NCBI GenBank assembly: GCA_010015745.1
Contig: ML978216.1
Location: 44,428 to 108,427 of the forward strand
From: Setomelanomma holmii
Taxonomy: Eukaryota > Ascomycota > Dothideomycetes > Pleosporales > Phaeosphaeriaceae
DNA length: 64,000 nt
Direction: 5' to 3'
Both the position numbers and the translations under genes were made by a program. A model generated the notes under the pieces. It saw nothing but the letters and a program-made list of their open reading frames with translations, was not told the DNA's origin and made no database searches. Numbering within the stretch: position 1 is the first letter of the stretch; each line of letters starts with the position of its first letter. Below, piece after piece: positions 33,063 to 44,346 of the stretch.

Positions 33063-33105
33063 GGCGGGCATTACGCGAAGGGGGGCATCACGCGCACGGG
33101 CACGG
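33063..33105 (-). repeat. Right terminal inverted repeat
   Basis: A 43-bp repeat complementary to the left TIR, ending ...GGGCACGG directly before TA at 33106-33107. Confidence 0.92.
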
Positions 33106-34839
33106 TACCGGTAAGACGCGTCCCCAGGAAAATCAAAGTGCTGAACACCATGATCTCTTGGAGAAGTAGAGTCTCTTTTCTCCACAATCACATGTTAAAA
33201 TACACCTAAATGAAGGCTTTTGATATTTTTGATCTCCTCTTTCTATCTGTACCCTCATTGTCGCATTCCGAGTCTTTTTAGGGTGTTGCTGGTCCTGCAT
33301 TAGCAACTTGCTGTAGATGAACGTGAGGAGGTGGTATCCTGCCAATCAAACCTATGATGCATTTGGCAGGATTGCTCAAAGCCACATGGTGTCGATTGAC
33401 ATTTGCTAAGTCAACAATAGCCCAGATTGATAAATGGCTTTGACGGTACTGATCGGGCTCTGGACCGGGAACTCCCAGACCGACTTCCCATGTCAGAGTA
33501 TCCCAGCAAGATACCCATGATTCATGAAGATGGTTGACCTGCTTCAGCCCATCGAGCGACTGGCCTGGACCAAGAGATCTTGAGGTCGCTGAAGAGATTC
33601 GTTGACAAACATCGAGACTGTTTCGACGTCCTTCATGTGGGACCAACATATATCGAGATGCGATGGAGCCACCGGAAACGATCTGCTGCGAGAATTACGT
33701 GCAGGTATTCGCTTGGATGAGAGTCCTCACGATCGAGTTCGACCCAGTGAAGTACGATAGCCGGACACAATCGAGGATGTGCTAAGTCAGCTTACGGATG
33801 ATGAGCGATGTTAACACAAAGTGAGGCCACGCTGAAAGTCAGAAAGCAAGTGAAGTATGGGGAAAGGAAGGTAGCTCCACGCTGACCGATGGGGCGATTC
33901 GTGTAATTACGCCCGACGCTAGCCTAAATTTGGACAGCCCCCCACAACTGCACTTCATCCCTCGTCCCTATATCTCTTCTTCCACCTCGCATTCCATCAT
34001 CGTTGTTGATCAGCGTCCAATCTCTTCCACGTATCATCCCCAAAATGTCGACGATCGCGGGAGTCACAGATGTCATCTCTGCGGGTCACCTCGCATGTCG
34101 TTCGCGGCAACTCTGAGATGGCTCTGCCAGCATGACTGCAGTTCATAAAAAATCAGATGGAAGACTTCGATACTCACATTGAGTCCAAGGCTTATCTTCT
34201 CCTGCGGTCTCACTACCCGAGATGCTAGCATGGGATTCGGTGCACCCCGCAATCCTGATCTGGAAGCCCGTTTTTCTGGATGTTACTTTTCATATTACAC
34301 ATTTCATAACTTGTCCTTCTTTATTCTTGAGCGAAATGCACGGCAGTTGTGCTCTATCCTGCTGGGGCGGAGCACCTCTCCATTGCCCAACATTTTCCAC
34401 TCTGCCGGTATGTCATTTTCTAAACAGTCTATCGGAGCACGAACCGCGGGCCTAGTCAACTTCATGGATCAAATACTCGATGCCTTGCTCAGCGAAAGAA
34501 CAGCTCTTTATACCCTTGGACGTGGCTCTTTTGGTGTCGAAGGCAATAACCAATAGCCATCCCATATTGCGCTCTGCGTTCATGCTCACTTTCACCCGTC
34601 ATGACAGCGTTCAGCATACGTCATGTACGCTCATGATTGGACTGGTCAGGCAGCCCTCTTCGTTTGCAGGCGGTCCTAGCTCCATACTCGTCAACACATT
34701 TGGCTAGTGTCCCAATTCTTGGCTCGCACTTTTGCCGAGTCTACGTATACAGAGCACTCTTTCGCACGAAGAATTTTCCACGTCGATTGCAAAGTACGGT
34801 TGTCGCTATCGAATTTGTATGGCAAATCTAAGTCACAGG
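33106..34839. other. Intergenic, upstream of zinc-finger gene
   Basis: 1.7 kb without a supportable gene. A 24-codon frame begins at ATG 34044 in good context (ccccaaaATG); it may be an upstream ORF or an unrecognised first exon. The remainder likely holds promoter and leader of the gene at 34840. Confidence 0.45.
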
Positions 34840-37800
34840 ATGGACGCGCCCCAGAGTGCGCAAGCCATCGACCAGAACCTGTAAGTTCGCGTGAGTCACT
34901 CTCATCTGGAAGTGTACTGACCTGAACAGCGGCGCAAGCCTCTGGACGACAGAAGTAGTAGCCTCCTCAGCTTACTCCTCGCCGCTTTCTCCTGCCCTCT
35001 CAGAGTTAGGTTCTGACGATGCTTCGCCGCGAGAGCAGCAGTCTATCATGGATGCAGAGCATAGCGACGGCGCGAGCGGTGCCGCAATCTCCTCTCATAG
35101 CTCAGCTCACCCATCTCCAGCAGCAGATGACACTAGTGAGGATCAGCCTACACCATCATTCCACTGTCCCGACTGCGAGAAGACTTATGCTGCTGAGAAG
35201 AGTCTGAAGGTCAGTGACATGCCAAAACTCCACTCGAGCTTTACTAACTCTTCTATAGCGGCACATTGGTGACCGAAAATCGGTTTGTTTCAGGGCGCGC
35301 ACGGCTGTTAGCGGTGAGCGCAGCGAGACCCAGACGCGATGGGCCTGCCCGCGCTGCAACGTAGAGATGTCGAAGAAGTATTCAGTGGAGGTACGTATGC
35401 TTTTTTTTTTTACATATATGTCGCCTGATTTCCTAACATTCTGCAAAGCGACATATTCGAGAGTCATGCTGGAAGATCTGCGACGAGTGCTGCGAGGATG
35501 AAACGGAGCACTGTGATGGCCACACGAAGGACGGCAATTGCGCTACCTGTGAAGAGGCTGGCAGGTCGTGCACAAAGCATACGATAGGCGTACCGGAGTG
35601 TTTTCCTCAACTTTCGACAGGCCCACCGGCTCCAGCTAATGATTCCGCTCGTAGGATCAAGAGGACCAGCATAGCCCAACAAAAGCGCAAAGCGGCGAGG
35701 TCGCCGGAACTGAGCCCACAAGTAAAGCCACAGACAAAACGGAAAGTCCAAGGATCCAAGAAAGCTGCCACCGCCCATATTTGCTCCAGTACTGCCTATA
35801 AGCACGAGGAGACTTCCGGTAAGCCTAGCGCGTCTAGATGTGTTTAGCGAGATCGTGAAGACTGAGTGTTGCTCTGTTCTACCCTTCTTGGCCTCTGCCG
35901 AGAGCTAATTTTCAATCTATGCAGCTCTCCCATCACAACTGAACGAGTTAACACAACATCAGATGAAGAACGTGGCCCGCGGCCTCTCCCACGTACAATG
36001 GCTAAGAACATCCCACCATTGTCAGGTTTATCATCCAAGCACCAAGCTCATCAAGCGTTTGATCCAGGCCGACGAAGCCTGCAGTCGCCCATTGATCTCG
36101 GCGACCGCCATGCTCAAACTGAACATTTTGGTTCACTAGGAGCTTTGCCAACATTCCCCAGAGACTTATCGGCTCTTTCGTCCCGCCAGCCGACTGCACC
36201 CATGCTTCCTCCATTGCCTGCCGGGAATCTCTTTGGGGTCACGCACGGCTCTGACTATGCTGTGTCCATGCGAGATAGCCTCCAGCGTCAACAGCATGCT
36301 TTCAAGAAGATGACTGAATTATCACAGCGGCAATGCCAGAACATCAGCAATCGACAGCCTGCTCACAACTCACAAGTCGGCGCAGACTTCCCGCAGACGA
36401 GCGGTATGGTCTCACCATCGCTTTCCTCTGGAATTGGTCACAATCACCCGACTTTCCTTGCCTGCCTAGACGTCGCAGACGATCCCTTCGTTGATCACAC
36501 GAGCGGTGTTGACGAATTCATACCAGGTTTGACTCTACCGAGATCGTGCGTGCCATCCGGTCAGCCTTCACTCGTTCCCGGACAGCTCTCAGCACCCGAC
36601 ACTCGTGGAGTCTCGCGCGTACCAACCCGTCAGTCGTCTGCCGAGAAGCTTCGCACTTCTGGAATCAACGCGTCAGACCAGGTTGGCCCACAGAACGATC
36701 ATTCCGATTACGAGCGACTTATGGTCAAGCTTGCTATTCCAAAGGAGCTAACAATGAAGGTAACTTGATTAGGTCCCGTTGCTTCAGAAAGCACTGTGCT
36801 AACACCCTGTAGCTCTCCCTCGAACCAACTGCCACGCAACCCCGCGGTCGAGAGATTCGCATCCGCTTCCACAGCAACACGTATGACCCAAATGGTCTGG
36901 CGATCTTCTCCATCTTGACGATGGCGCCCACCGAACCATTTGGTCCACGTCTAGAGTACTACTGCGCCCAGCGCGGTTTCCGCCTCGGTGTCGATCATAA
37001 ATTCATCTACAAGTATCCCGCACCCACGCCCGAGAAGCCACAGCGTATGCGCTACTTCGACATCGCGCACAAGACGACGCCTACGATGTTGCGAGACAAG
37101 GAGTATCTTGGTGCGGCTTTCCAAGATGGAGATACAATATATGTCGTCAAGCGGCAGACGCGCGTTCCGGACGTGGCGAAAGAGAAGTATGCAGAGGCTT
37201 TGATGGCACAAGTCGACTGTCAGCGTATCAACATCCAGAACGGAGAGACCACCATCTACCAGGATCCAGAAGTAAATCGTGAGTGGTATAAGGACACCGA
37301 GAAGACTGTGTCATTCGCTCGAAAGCGCATTGCAGAGCTCGAGGACTCACTCACTAGACAGAATCAAGCCACGAAGATGCTCGCCGACGCCGTAGCGTCT
37401 CTAGAAAATGGAAATCATGTTCTTGAGGCCCAGATAGCGCAGCTGAGATATGGGCAGATGTCGTCTACAGCCCTACCATGGCCAGGCTATCGACCAGCCG
37501 TATCTGTCACACCGCAGCGTCGACATTTCCCCGGAACAGGCTACATGAGCCAGCATGTAGGCCAACCGCAATATGGCACTCCTGGCGGCGTGTACGGCGG
37601 GTACAATCAGGTCTACGGTACTGGCGTGAACGTGTCTAGCGGCTACGACCACTTTGCCGGCGCGCCAAACGGTCTCCCAGGCCCGCAGCACAATGTCCAA
37701 GGCCAGGCGTATCCGGATCAGCATCGGCAACAACTTCAGCATCAACGTCAGCTTCAGCACCAGCGTCAACAGCAGCAACCGGGTATAGGCATGGACTCGA

Positions 37801-37952
37801 ACGCAACTATGCCGCCACGCGGTCTATTCGCTCCGCCCGCTCATCGCCCAGCGCCAGCTACATCTCGACACAACGCCCTTGAACCTGAGCGTGAGGCTGC
37901 GGCTGAGGCTGAGGCTGAGCATGAAGGCGAAGGACAAGAGAACGAGGAGTAG
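34840..37952 (+). CDS. C2HC zinc-finger protein with SUMO-like region and coiled coil
   Basis: Six exons close in frame: 34840-34880, 34930-35209, 35259-35390, 35449-35818, 35963-36759 and 36813-37952, giving 919 residues. Two zinc fingers of the CX2CX12HXnC type are seen: FHCPDC...RHIGDRKSVC (about residues 93-116) and WACPRC...RHIRESC (about 135-156). A Cys/His cluster (ICDECC, HCDGHTKDGNCATC) follows. A basic and then Ser/Pro-rich region leads to residues 541-655, which read as a beta-grasp fold: IRIRFHSN, LEYYCAQRGF, HKFIY, then TPTML and FQDGDTIYVV, the order seen in SUMO/Rad60 SLD domains. A coiled coil (about 700-750) and a Gln/His-rich, Glu/Ala-rich tail end the protein. Probably nuclear; a role in transcription or SUMO signalling is inference. 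The 144-nt intron 4 is the least certain. Confidence 0.8.
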
Positions 37953-38492
37953 ACTTCAAGTCTCGCTGCAAACAAAGGTGATTGAGGTGTTGCGATGACA
38001 CGTCAATAGGGATGTGAATGTACACCAGTGGATCAACCCGACTGTGCGGATGATATGGCGAAGAGGTGTTGAAGTAAAAGCATCCAAGACAAAAAGTCTG
38101 GACACATGAGAACCTTTGTTGGATGGACTGTGTCTTGGTGAGGATAATTCGTCTCGGCATCCAGTCATTAAAGAGGTGGACGTAGAGGGCAATTGGGTCG
38201 ATCAACATGTACGAGAGCCACGCTTCAGCTAGCGGAATAAAAGTGTCTTTGCATAACCTTTCCTAATCTGCGCTATGCATGTACAGAGCTACCAGCACAG
38301 TCCAGCAGATCTGCAAATTCCATACAACACACTCTTCATACTCTATCCGCCAACCTCCCTTGGAATCTGGTATCAATGCCCACCCAACGCCAAAAATGCC
38401 CATCAGCGCAACCCTCCCTATGCTCCTGCAGTTGCATTTCTAATCGCATAACGCCCAAAACTCGTAAAATACCAATGATGATACCTCGACAC
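37953..38492. other. 3' to 3' intergenic
   Basis: The gap between convergent genes; no feature supported. It should contain both 3' untranslated regions. Confidence 0.45.
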
Positions 38493-39716
38493 CTAGTCCT
38501 TCTTATCGTACCCGCCCTGCTTCTTACACTTGACACTAACAATCTCCGTCTCGCCCTTGCCATCGACCACCAGTGCCGTAAGCCGGTCGCCACTCACACA
38601 CCCCGTGTCCAAGCCCACAGAATACTCTTGTACATTCAGCCCGCGCTTCCGATTATGGCCGTACACAACAGTCGTGCGCTCGTGCGCGTGTAATTTCTGC
38701 TGACGGTGGTTCCAGAATTTCTCCCACGGGGTGCCAGTGTGTGAGCTTGATGGGATGCGGGTCTTGAGATCGATGGTTCGCATGTTCATAACATGGAAGG
38801 GGTCTTGGGCTTCGAGAGGCGTGTCTGGCACCAGACCGGCGTGCACGACGACGAGGGAGCCGAGGCTGGGGACGTGCCCGACGCGCAGGATGACGGGGCA
38901 TTGCGCGAGGAAGGAGAGTTCCTTGTGTGTGAATTCTTTGGCGAGTTTGAGGAGTTTGGGGTCGGCGTGGGGGTGTGATTCGGGGAGGAGGTTGAGGGGT
39001 GCGTTCTCGTCTGTGGTAGTGGCGTGATTGTGCTTTTGGGCCTCGGCGACGGTGAGGAGGAGTTTGTCTTCCCAGTTGCCGCGGACGCAGGAGGCGCCGA
39101 GCTTTTGCATGAGTTTGACGACGCCGGGAGAGTCAGGTCCTGAACTAGTTAGGATGGAAGATGGACGTTATTTGCGTGAAAGCGGCATACCCTTGGAGAT
39201 CATGTCGCCAGTCAAGACGAGATGATCGTGCCTGTGGTTGAAGTGAACCTTCGTCAGCAAGTGCTCCAGCTCCTCCCTGCACCCATGTACATCGCCCACA
39301 AAGACCAGCCGCTTCACCTTCTTAGGGAGATGCTCCTCGTCCATGTCGCTGACCTGGATCATGCCCTTGAACTCGGGTCGCAAGTTGCTTCCATAGCTCA
39401 TCCCTGGTGCCGCATCCATGTCTACGAGTTCCTGTCTGCTCGCCGCCGTCTTGGGCCCAAGATATGTCCACCAGCTTATAAAGAAGATTATCGCGATGGC
39501 GAATCCCAGCCCAAAATAACGCTTTATTCGCCGCGGCAAACGGTTGATGTTGTTCTGCCAGTTCTTCGTGATCAGAAAGTCGTCCTCCTTGCCGTAGAAA
39601 CCATCTTCCTCGTCGGAAATGTCTAGATCTTCGCGGTTGTCGGGGATCAGGTCGATGAGAGGAGTTGCGATTTTCGGCGCATACACATCATCGCGGTGGT
39701 ACGTCATCGGTGCCAT
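38493..39716 (-). CDS. Membrane-anchored PPP-type phosphoesterase (Ppn2-like)
   Basis: Exons 39716-39191 and 39139-38493 (51-nt intron) give 390 residues. After an acidic cytosolic start (MAPMTYHRDD) comes one transmembrane helix (FGLGFAIAIIFFISWWTYLG, about residues 70-90), then a calcineurin-type metallophosphoesterase domain with GDVHG, GDMISKGPDS, GNWED in place of the usual GNHE, VVHAGLVPD and VVYGHNRKRG. These bind the two metal ions. The single N-terminal TM followed by a PPP-like domain matches yeast Ppn2, a vacuolar endopolyphosphatase that would face the vacuole lumen. The GNW variant is seen in this subfamily and ApaH-like enzymes. Polyphosphatase activity is inferred. Confidence 0.85.
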
Positions 39717-40419
39717 GGCCTGCACATGCGACGCAGGATTTTGCTGGGGTCGTTGAGAGGCTCTGGAAATATTCGTGATTACGATAGAATGCGCGCGTAT
39801 GTGAAGCAATGTCTGGCTAGAAGGTCACAGCCAAGAGAGCCGCGCCTACAAATCCGTCCTTGTTTTATGAAGCGGCCATATGCGCCTCCCTGGTCGCCGA
39901 AGTTGCCCTGCCCGTCTAAACGGTGAGAAAGAGCGCATGCGACGGTGATGACGCTGAGAAGGAGTGACTTTGGACAACTCCCTGTTGCCTGCCTCGAATA
40001 TGAGACAGGCGAGGGCGCGTGGCCTCCGCGTTTGTCCCTGCCGTCCCATGAGAAGTGTCGTCGCCCTCTAGGCAAAGTTGGGATGCCAATGACGATCGCA
40101 CCAATGCTTGGCGAGGCTGTGGGTCGCTTGTGGGCCGCCATTTCCGGGGTCTGTCGAGGAACTGCATCATGTTCCACACAACACTTGAGAGGCAATCTCA
40201 AGAGATCCAAACTTTTGTGGCATGCAATGTGCCCTGCGGTCTTGCCACCATCCTACGCTTTCCGAGAATGGTCTAGTCGAACATTCTTTAATTCTCGTTA
40301 CTGCGCTGTGCGCCGCAATGTCCTGCTTGCCTAACGCGCCCTAATAATCACACTTTCTGGCTTCTGACAGAAATACAATGCCCAATAGCATACAGTAGAG
40401 ACTTGCGCGGAGACTTACG
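39717..40419. other. Intergenic between divergent genes
   Basis: Upstream region shared by the phosphoesterase (minus) and the Ras-like gene (plus). No feature supported. Confidence 0.45.
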
Positions 40420-41227
40420 ATGTACACGAATGAAGGCTTCATTGTTCCCGCTCCTGGGGACCCTCCAGCGGAAGGCATTGTCGTTTTCGGCGAAGCTCGA
40501 GTTGGTAAGACGTGCTTCATAGACATGGTAAATACCTCACCCAATCTGGATCTCCTTGACCTCATCACCAATTGAGATCCTTCCCTCTGACCCATGATAG
40601 CTCACCCAGGGCCGTCACTTCGTTAGCTACACTGGCGTTCTGACAGAAGACCCACGACACCGGATGGTTGTCGACAATGAGCCTGTGCACACCGAAATCA
40701 TGGATCTCAGTTCTACCATAATTCGCAATGCTGATGCAACATTTGCTTCGGACATGTTCATGGACTTTTTCACTCGCGCATCAGGCGTTGTGCTCCTATA
40801 CGACATCACCGACCTGGCAAGCTTTGAGCACATCACGAATCAAGCGTACATGTATGTATGGATGTGCAAGAGATGCAGGGGAGTGAAGGGAAGTTGCGAA
40901 TTCGTGCTTGTGGGCAACAAGGCAGATGTGCTGCAAACGCAGCCGAGGAAGAGGGAAGTCGACACAGAATTGGCAGAACAGTGGGCGCAGAGTCAAGGAA
41001 TGAGGCACTTCGAAATAACGACAAATGAAAGGGAACTGGTTCAAGATGTTGTGCACGCATTGGTGCGGGCTATGAGGAGGGCCAAAAGGCGGTCTGAGAG
41101 CGAGCGAGACAATGAGGAAAGAGAAGCCAAGTATTCAAAGAGCAAAGAGAAATCTCGCGTTGAATTGAACAGAACGTCTCTGAAAGATAAGATCAGGCGC
41201 GTTGTAGATAAGCGCGGAGATGCTTGA
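40420..41227 (+). CDS. Divergent Ras-like small GTPase
   Basis: Exons 40420-40527 and 40601-41227 (73-nt intron) give 244 residues from MYTNEGFIVPAPGD. The P-loop is GEARVGKTC, strand beta-4 plus helix is GVVLLYDITDLASFEHI, and the G4 motif is LVGNKAD. G5 is weak (ITT). Where Ras has DTAGQE this protein reads MDLSST, so the switch II Gly and catalytic Gln are missing. The tail is a long basic/acidic helix (RRAKRRSESERDNEEREAK) ending GDA, with no CaaX prenylation box. It is therefore likely a non-membrane, slow or non-hydrolysing relative. It resembles a Ras-like branch found in filamentous ascomycetes; the function is unknown. Confidence 0.8.
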
Positions 41228-41548
41228 GGTCGAGGCACAGCCTTGCAAAAGCGGACCCCGCACCATACACACCATTCCGCGGGGACCTCTACGTCAAAGA
41301 TCCTCGCTATCTTATCATCCCACCGACTACCACTCAGAACATCGAGGCTAGTGTCGCGAGTCTCAAATAGATCGATGAACCACTATCTCCTCGCCGATGA
41401 CGTAGCAACGGAACCAGCTCCGCTCATAAGTACATAGCCGACTACACCTCAACGTCAACCTAAAGAGCAAGACACAAATTTTCAAACAATTGCCAACAAA
41501 CGCACCTTCAAAACAAGACATATCCGACCACACGGCGGAACATTCACC
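41228..41548. other. Short intergenic spacer
   Basis: 321 nt between two plus-strand genes. No feature beyond presumed 3' end and promoter. Confidence 0.4.
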
Positions 41549-42223
41549 ATGGCCACAATGGAACCCCTCACGCTCATCTCCGCCACCCCCTCCCCTTTTG
41601 CCCGGATGAACCGCATCGCACTCGCCCTGAAGGACATACCATTCGAGTTGAAGAATGAGATACCATGGGAGTCGAACACGGAAACGCCAAAATATAATCC
41701 CCTCGAGAAGTTGCCAATTCTACTATTCCCAGATGGACGACCGCCCGTATACGACTCCGCACACATCCAAGAATACATTGTGCGCAAGTACGCAGAAAGA
41801 GGACCGAAACTGATCACCGGTGACGTCGATCTCGACCTGCAAATTCGACAAATCGTCGTCCTGAGCGAAGGCTGTCTCGACGCCATCGTCTTAAACAGGT
41901 GGGAGGAAAGGCGCGAGGCTACGCAACAATCCCAACTCTGGCTCGATCGACAAAACCGCAAAGTTGACGGTGCGATGCGCGCTTTCAACGCCCTCGTCAC
42001 GGCATCTAAAGACGCGGGGAAAGAGTATCTTGTCGGTGATGAGCTGAGTATTGCGGACATCGCGGTCGTGTGTACAGTTACATTTATCGATTGGCAGAAT
42101 ATGCGCCCTGGCTGGGCGGAGAAGTATCCAGTGTTGAAGGCGTGGGTGGATGCGTTGGAACAGGGGAAGGAGTTTGTGGATACGAAGCCTGTCATGTTTG
42201 ATTTGACGGAGAAGATTGTTTAG
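41549..42223 (+). CDS. Glutathione S-transferase-like protein
   Basis: Single exon, 224 residues; ATG in strong context (ttcaccATGgcc). The N-terminal thioredoxin-like fold is seen as LTLISATPSPFARMNRIAL, NPLEKLPILLFPDG (with the cis-Pro of the GSH site) and VYDSAHIQEYI (the Glu/Ser-type gamma-glutamyl contact replaced by DSAHI). The C-terminal all-helical domain includes the N-capping signature ELSIADIAVV. The N-terminal SPFARMNRI places it among bacterial/fungal GSTs with a Ser near the catalytic position. It conjugates or reduces with glutathione in the cytosol; the substrate is unknown. Intact, and convergent with the decayed monooxygenase downstream. Confidence 0.9.
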   Translation: MATMEPLTLISATPSPFARMNRIALALKDIPFELKNEIPWESNTETPKYNPLEKLPILLFPDGRPPVYDSAHIQEYIVRKYAERGPKLITGDVDLDLQIRQIVVLSEGCLDAIVLNRWEERREATQQSQLWLDRQNRKVDGAMRAFNALVTASKDAGKEYLVGDELSIADIAVVCTVTFIDWQNMRPGWAEKYPVLKAWVDALEQGKEFVDTKPVMFDLTEKIV

Positions 42224-42288
42224 GGTGCGAAGATGTAAGGATTGCGGTAAGGACAGTAAGGACAACTACCAGTGTTTGTTATATCGGT

Positions 42289-43210
42289 CTAGGCATTTAG
42301 GGCGTTTTTTTTTCTCCCTACCCGTTTGCCGTTGCATGTACATCCCCAACATATCTCTAAGATTGGCCGCAGCCATCGTCCCCAACATTCCCCTCGTTCT
42401 ACATATCTCCCCATACCCAAATCCTCGAGCAATCGATCCGTATATCCAACGACATCAAAGAACAAGAAATTACTACTCCATCCCTTCGTCGGATAGCGGC
42501 GCTTCATCCACGCATTTACCCGTGCGACGTCTTTCTCCATTTCAGCTTGCGGAGGAAGTGTGATGGTCCCGTCGAGCCCGGAAATAGCGTAGAGAGATTG
42601 GATTTCGGCATTGTACGTGTGGTTTGCGAGTTGGGTGCGGCCTAGGAAGGCGATTGTTGGTGTTGTGGAGGCGGTGGGAAAGATGTTGCGGTAGAGGCTG
42701 AAGGGTGTTGTGCTGAGTTTGGGTGGGTGATGAGGTGTTGGTGTGTTTGCGAGAAGAGGGTAGCGCGGTGTACATTTTGCCGGTTGAGGTAGTTGCGCGC
42801 CACATATCGTGGTGCTGGACAAGCTTCTCGATCCTGGTGTTGCAGACTATCCTGTCACGCAAAGGTTTCTCATTAAAATAATGCGAGTCGACGTACTCCT
42901 CCAGATACCGTGCAAAGGCCTTAGCAGAGAAACACTCGTGGTATTTGCTCTTCTCTTCGTCATCGTCGAGTACAAGTCGTTTGTCTGAGAACTCCTAAAT
43001 GTCTAGTGGCAATTGTGTGAAGAATTGCGGATATATGCGTCTCTTGCTCCATACTCCGCTAGGTGCTTCATCAGCCTCGAGCACAACTATGTTATGCGTC
43101 GGGTGAACGGTGAGATACGTACGACATGCCTGGATGCCGTAAATTCCAGCACCAATGATGAGAAGATCAAGTGGTTCGTCATGGGGGAACCTTTGCTGAT
43201 TGGCAGCCAT
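42289..43210 (-). pseudogene. Class B flavin monooxygenase, truncated and broken
   Basis: Starts with a normal FAD-binding fold (DLLIIGAGIYGIQACRTYL, then VVLEADEAPSGVWS). It continues through RIYPQFFTQLPLDI to TAG at 42997-42995, then in phase EFSDKRLVLDDD and FARYLEEYVDSHYF. After IVCNTRIEKL and a TSTGKMYTA segment the coding signal changes frame and resumes far downstream with the family's C-terminal block (YRNIFPTASTTPTIAFLGR, TYNAEIQSLYAISGLDG). Roughly the middle third, including the NADPH-binding motif, is missing. TAG could be a former Trp (TGG). An inactivated gene: internal deletion, frameshift and stop together rule out a base error. Neighbours are a GST and an RTA1-like gene. Confidence 0.82.
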
Positions 43211-43409
43211 GGTAATATGATCGACATCGATTGCACTTCTTCAGTAGCATCATCTGTCATGGTTATGTACTCAAACTTGGTCCTTTATTGTCCTTGGAAC
43301 TCCTGGCATAGGTACGGCTGACGAGCGTGGCGTTGTGAGCTGGAACGCCCGAGCCCAGGAATGAACGGCTCAACTCAGCTGGTCGACTTAGTCATCACAT
43401 TCGAGCCAA

Positions 43410-44346
43410 TCATATTGCGCACCCGGAAGCTGAAGGGCTTGAATATTCCACAGGGCGGTTCTGGCTCTCAATATCCTCTTTTAGCTCGGTCATTGACTCA
43501 GTGTTCTTCTTCTGTAGCTGGTCCGGGTACCACACAAAGAATACAATCATGACGACAAGCATCAAAAGACCGTCCAGCACGTACACCGGCCATTCGTTCT
43601 CGAAAAGATAGCTGTCTTTGCCCATGATGTATTCGACAAGACGATATACATTTCGAACTAGGACAAGCACCGACACTCCGTACAGCATGTTCAGAATCGG
43701 CTCCCAAGGAATAGTGGTGCGTTCTCCCGTGGTAGACAGATGGTAGCGGAACCGTCTGTGGAACCGAATGCAGCAGTACATGAAGAAGAAGAAGAGGAGA
43801 CATTGTAGTACAAGGCCACCAATGATGATGTATTCTCCAGTCTTGACATTTTCGGGTTTCGCGAGTAGTCCACCGCCGGTCGATTGAACGTTCAGGCAAA
43901 ACCAGTCGCCAAGGACGAAGACGCGTGTGGACCATAGTGGTGTGATGAGCGAAAAGCGGTGGCCGTGAACAGATCGAACTACGCGGGAGTAAACCATGTA
44001 CAGCGAGGCGGCGAAGAAAACCGGTGGTAGCAGGAGAAAGATGCCTTGTAGGAGGAATGGGATGAGAGATCCAGTGTTGTTCGTCCCGAGCGCTCGAGCT
44101 AAATAGCCCATAACCTCGCCTTGAAGTCAACGATTAGCATTTGAAGTAAATCAACAACGCAACAATGAACATACATAGACCGCCGATGATGAATGGAATG
44201 CAAAACCACATCTTTCGTCGGACCATCTTCCACGTATGTGCCAGCGTGATCAGGGCGAAGAGGCACGCAAACACGACAGCGGCCGCTAGGTTGGGTACAT
44301 AATCCCACAGATACGTGCGTCCCTTGTACATCTCAAGTTTAGCCAT
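43410..44346 (-). CDS. RTA1-like seven-helix membrane protein
   Basis: Exons 44346-44175 and 44119-43410 (55-nt intron) give 293 residues. Seven hydrophobic helices are visible, beginning LAAAVVFACLFALITLAH and IPFIIGGLCEVMGYLARA, then FLLQGIFLLLPPVFFAASLYM, FVLGDWFCLNVQSTGGG, IIGGLVLQCLLFFFFMY, VLVLVRNVYRLVEY and YVLDGLLMLVVMIVFFVWYP. E-x-x-GY-x-R and R-x-x-YR-x-x-E are the fungal RTA1-family signature motifs. The cytosolic tail is acidic. RTA1-like proteins sit in the plasma membrane and are linked to resistance to lipid-type toxicants and to lipid translocation. It could serve the neighbouring oxidoreductase genes as a resistance factor; that link is inference. Confidence 0.9.

Larger units (their letters stand above)
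30824..33105 (+). mobile_element. Pogo/Fot1-like DNA transposon, complete ends, inactive
   Basis: A 2,282-bp element with both ends visible. The left terminal inverted repeat is 30824-30865 and the right 33063-33105. They match over about 42 bp, with one mismatch and one 1-bp length difference, beginning CCGTGCCCGTG. It is flanked by TA on each side (30822-30823 and 33106-33107), the expected Tc1/mariner target duplication. Inside is a single transposase gene on the plus strand with at least seven stops. A second, smaller insertion sits within it at 32457-32599. Element size, TIR length, TA duplication and the DDD transposase all fit the pogo/Fot1 group. Confidence 0.93.

Noticed and set aside
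39222..39626. 134-codon plus-strand frame
   Set aside because: Antisense to the phosphoesterase exon 1, which has clear catalytic motifs.
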